The notes below the pieces were generated by a model. That model had not been told where the DNA came from, searched no databases, and saw only the letters and a program-made list of their open reading frames with translations. Made by a program: the position numbers and the translations under genes. This document shows positions 62,595 through 64,000 of a stretch of 64,000 bases of DNA, in pieces (positions within the stretch are counted from its first letter, which is position 1; each line of letters begins with the position of its first letter). Source of the stretch: Colius striatus (Eukaryota > Chordata > Aves > Coliiformes > Coliidae); the NCBI RefSeq assembly GCF_028858725.1, contig NC_084773.1, positions 7,120,350-7,184,349 on the forward strand, written 5' to 3'.

Positions 62595-63936
62595 GTGAGT
62601 GCGGGCCGGCAGCGGGGCCGTCCGGGAACGGGCAGCGGGGAGGGCCCGGGTGCGGGACGGACAGGTTGGAGCGTCTGCAGGGCGGCTACAGGGGTTTGGG
62701 AGGTGGGGATGCGGGTCTGAGTGACGCCCGGGGTCTGCGCGGGGTTAGGGGGCTCTCGGGGAGGTGTGTAAGGGGTGGGGGGGGTTAGGGGCCTCCTGGG
62801 AGGGTGCCCCGGGAGGTGCTCGAACCCCGCTTCTTCCCCACACTGCTCTCCTCGGCCGCAGCCCCGGCCCAGGCACTGAGCTTCAGACAAGGCTGGGAGT
62901 CAGAACCCTGTCTGCCTGGAAGGAGGGGAGCAGCTTCCCCCTCCAGACACGGCCGAGGTCCGATGTGTCGGCATGTTTGTCCTTCTGCCTCCCTGCCCGT
63001 GGCTGGTGGCAGCGTGGGACACACAGCTGCCCACCTCCCTGCCCACCCCTGAGCAGTGCCACAAGTGCCTGGTGCAGCCCCGAGAGCGGCATGAGGCCAG
63101 CTCAGGAATCTCGTCCTCTGCTGCGGTGGTGATTGCACTGTGATTTTACTGCTGGATGCGACCCTGCTGTGTGTCCTGGCTGCCGGGAGCTGGGCAGGCA
63201 GGGAGGGCTCTTCCCTGGGGTGCTGTGTTGGGCAGGGGAAGGCAGAAAGGGGGAACAGGGACGTTAGTTGAGGCAGAGTGGGTGGTTTCTTGGGGGTGGC
63301 AGCACCAGGTGTCTATCCCTTTGCTCCTGGCAAAGTGCCTTTAAAAGAAAGAGGAAGATTAAATTTGTAGAAATTGTTGGGTTTGCCATATTTAAGGGCG
63401 GAAGGAATGGATCAGGCAGAACTCCAGCAAAGAGCTGTCCACACATCCTGGCCAGACGACGCGATGACACAGTGTGGAGAGCTGTGCAAGGAGAGCAAAC
63501 TCCCATCCAGGGACAAACATTAGCAAGGCTAGAATGGAAAACAGTTTGCAGTTCACTGTGGTGCCAAGAAAGGAGCCCAGCGTGGTGTGCTGACAAGGGC
63601 TGTCTGAGGCCAGCGTGCCCCAAAACCACTCACTCATCCCTGTGTCCATAGCTAGGTTTCTCCCAGCTGCAGGTTAAGGACGTGTTTGGGTCCTCAGCAG
63701 AGATCTGAGTTTGAAAAGGGACCAGGAAGTGTGGGGCCGGAAGGAGGGGCAGAGGCACAGGGGTGGGCAAGGGGCAGCGCAGCCCCACGCCTCAGCTGGA
63801 GCTTTGCACCCCCAGGGTTATCAACGCTGAGAAGTCCGAGTTCAACGAGGACCAGGCAGCCTGCTGCCAGCTCTCCATCCGGAGGAGAGAGCTGGGCCTG
63901 GAAGATGAGGAGTGGCTCATCCTGTGCTCCACACAG
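62377..63936 (+). CDS. PPM1M: Protein phosphatase 1M (PP2C family), 5' part, cut by window edge
   Basis: Ser/Thr phosphatase of the metal-dependent PP2C family (PP2C-eta). Exon 1 is 62377-62594 and exon 2 is 63816-63936, joined in phase 2; 113 residues are visible. The protein starts MSAHWLRRLRRGG, runs through a Pro/Gly/Arg-rich N-terminus with YRRPKFLRGGG and ends exon 1 at LPWGAGYAE. Exon 2 gives VINAEKSEFNEDQAACCQLS, the entry to the PP2C fold and very close to the human protein. The catalytic DGHGG motif would lie in the next exon, outside the window. I chose the ATG at 62,377 because it matches the mammalian N-terminus; the frame is also open far upstream, but only through CpG-rich DNA that looks non-coding. 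Divergent from TWF2. Confidence 0.93.
62595..63815. other. PPM1M intron 1
   Basis: GT-AG intron of 1.2 kb. G-rich in its first 250 bp (tail of the CpG island); no other feature seen. Confidence 0.7.
63816..63936 (+). CDS. PPM1M: PPM1M coding exon 2
   Basis: Residues 73-113, from VINAEKSEFNEDQAA to EEWLILCSTQ; donor ACAG|GTATAG, phase 0. Confidence 0.93.
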
Positions 63937-64000
63937 GTATAGTTCCCAGGCAGGCTGTGCTCACCCTGCTGCCAGCCCTGCTCCATGCCCAGGGGCAGGA

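Larger units (their letters stand above)
61700..62800. promoter_or_regulatory. CpG island, shared TWF2/PPM1M bidirectional promoter
   Basis: Strongly GC- and CpG-rich block covering both first exons and the 177-bp gap (62,200-62,376) between the divergent start codons. I saw no TATA box in the gap. GC-box-like GGGCGG/CCGCCC cores occur in the island. A shared promoter is inferred from the geometry. Confidence 0.7.

Noticed and set aside
61609-62598. 329-codon plus-strand frame that runs into PPM1M exon 1
   Set aside because: Only the part from 62,377 matches PPM1M. The upstream extension is low-complexity CpG-island translation and crosses TWF2 exon 1 on the other strand.

Overview
The window is vertebrate nuclear DNA, almost certainly from a bird. 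Two things support this. The interspersed repeats are mainly CR1 LINE copies, with a TTCTATGATTCTATG-type tail, at least seven of them 5'-truncated. The three recognisable genes also match the known vertebrate block ALAS1 - (TLR9) - TWF2 - PPM1M. The predicted ALAS1 is 635 aa, the length I recall for chicken ALAS1, and TWF2 is 349 aa, the length I recall for human TWF2. Two copies of one avian-type LTR are present. The exact species cannot be read from the sequence.

Layout. 1-23,000: a long, gene-poor 5' flank of ALAS1 with a damaged heat-shock-factor DNA-binding-domain fragment (minus strand, about 450-740), one CR1 (about 11.3 kb) and one solo-like LTR (17.2-17.8 kb). 23,200-24,000: a CpG-rich promoter with a TATA box and NRF-1-like sites. 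23,665-30,348: ALAS1, plus strand, ten coding exons, all splice phases consistent. 30,480-37,450: intergenic, with one long CR1 and a (GGGAT)n array; the TLR9 gene that lies here in mammals is not present. 37,450-62,199: TWF2, minus strand, nine coding exons, with a large first intron (about 10 kb) holding a CR1 pair and a second LTR. 62,200-62,376: a 177-bp, GC-rich gap between divergent start codons. 62,377 to the window edge: the first two coding exons of PPM1M, plus strand, truncated by the window.

The genes do not form a pathway. ALAS1 is the rate-limiting heme-synthesis enzyme in mitochondria, TWF2 is an actin-monomer and capping-protein binding protein, and PPM1M is a PP2C-family phosphatase. 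TWF2 and PPM1M probably share a bidirectional promoter. ALAS1 and TWF2 converge, tail to tail. I saw no undescribed gene system; the most useful observations are the missing TLR9, the close head-to-head TWF2/PPM1M arrangement and the HSF-like relic.
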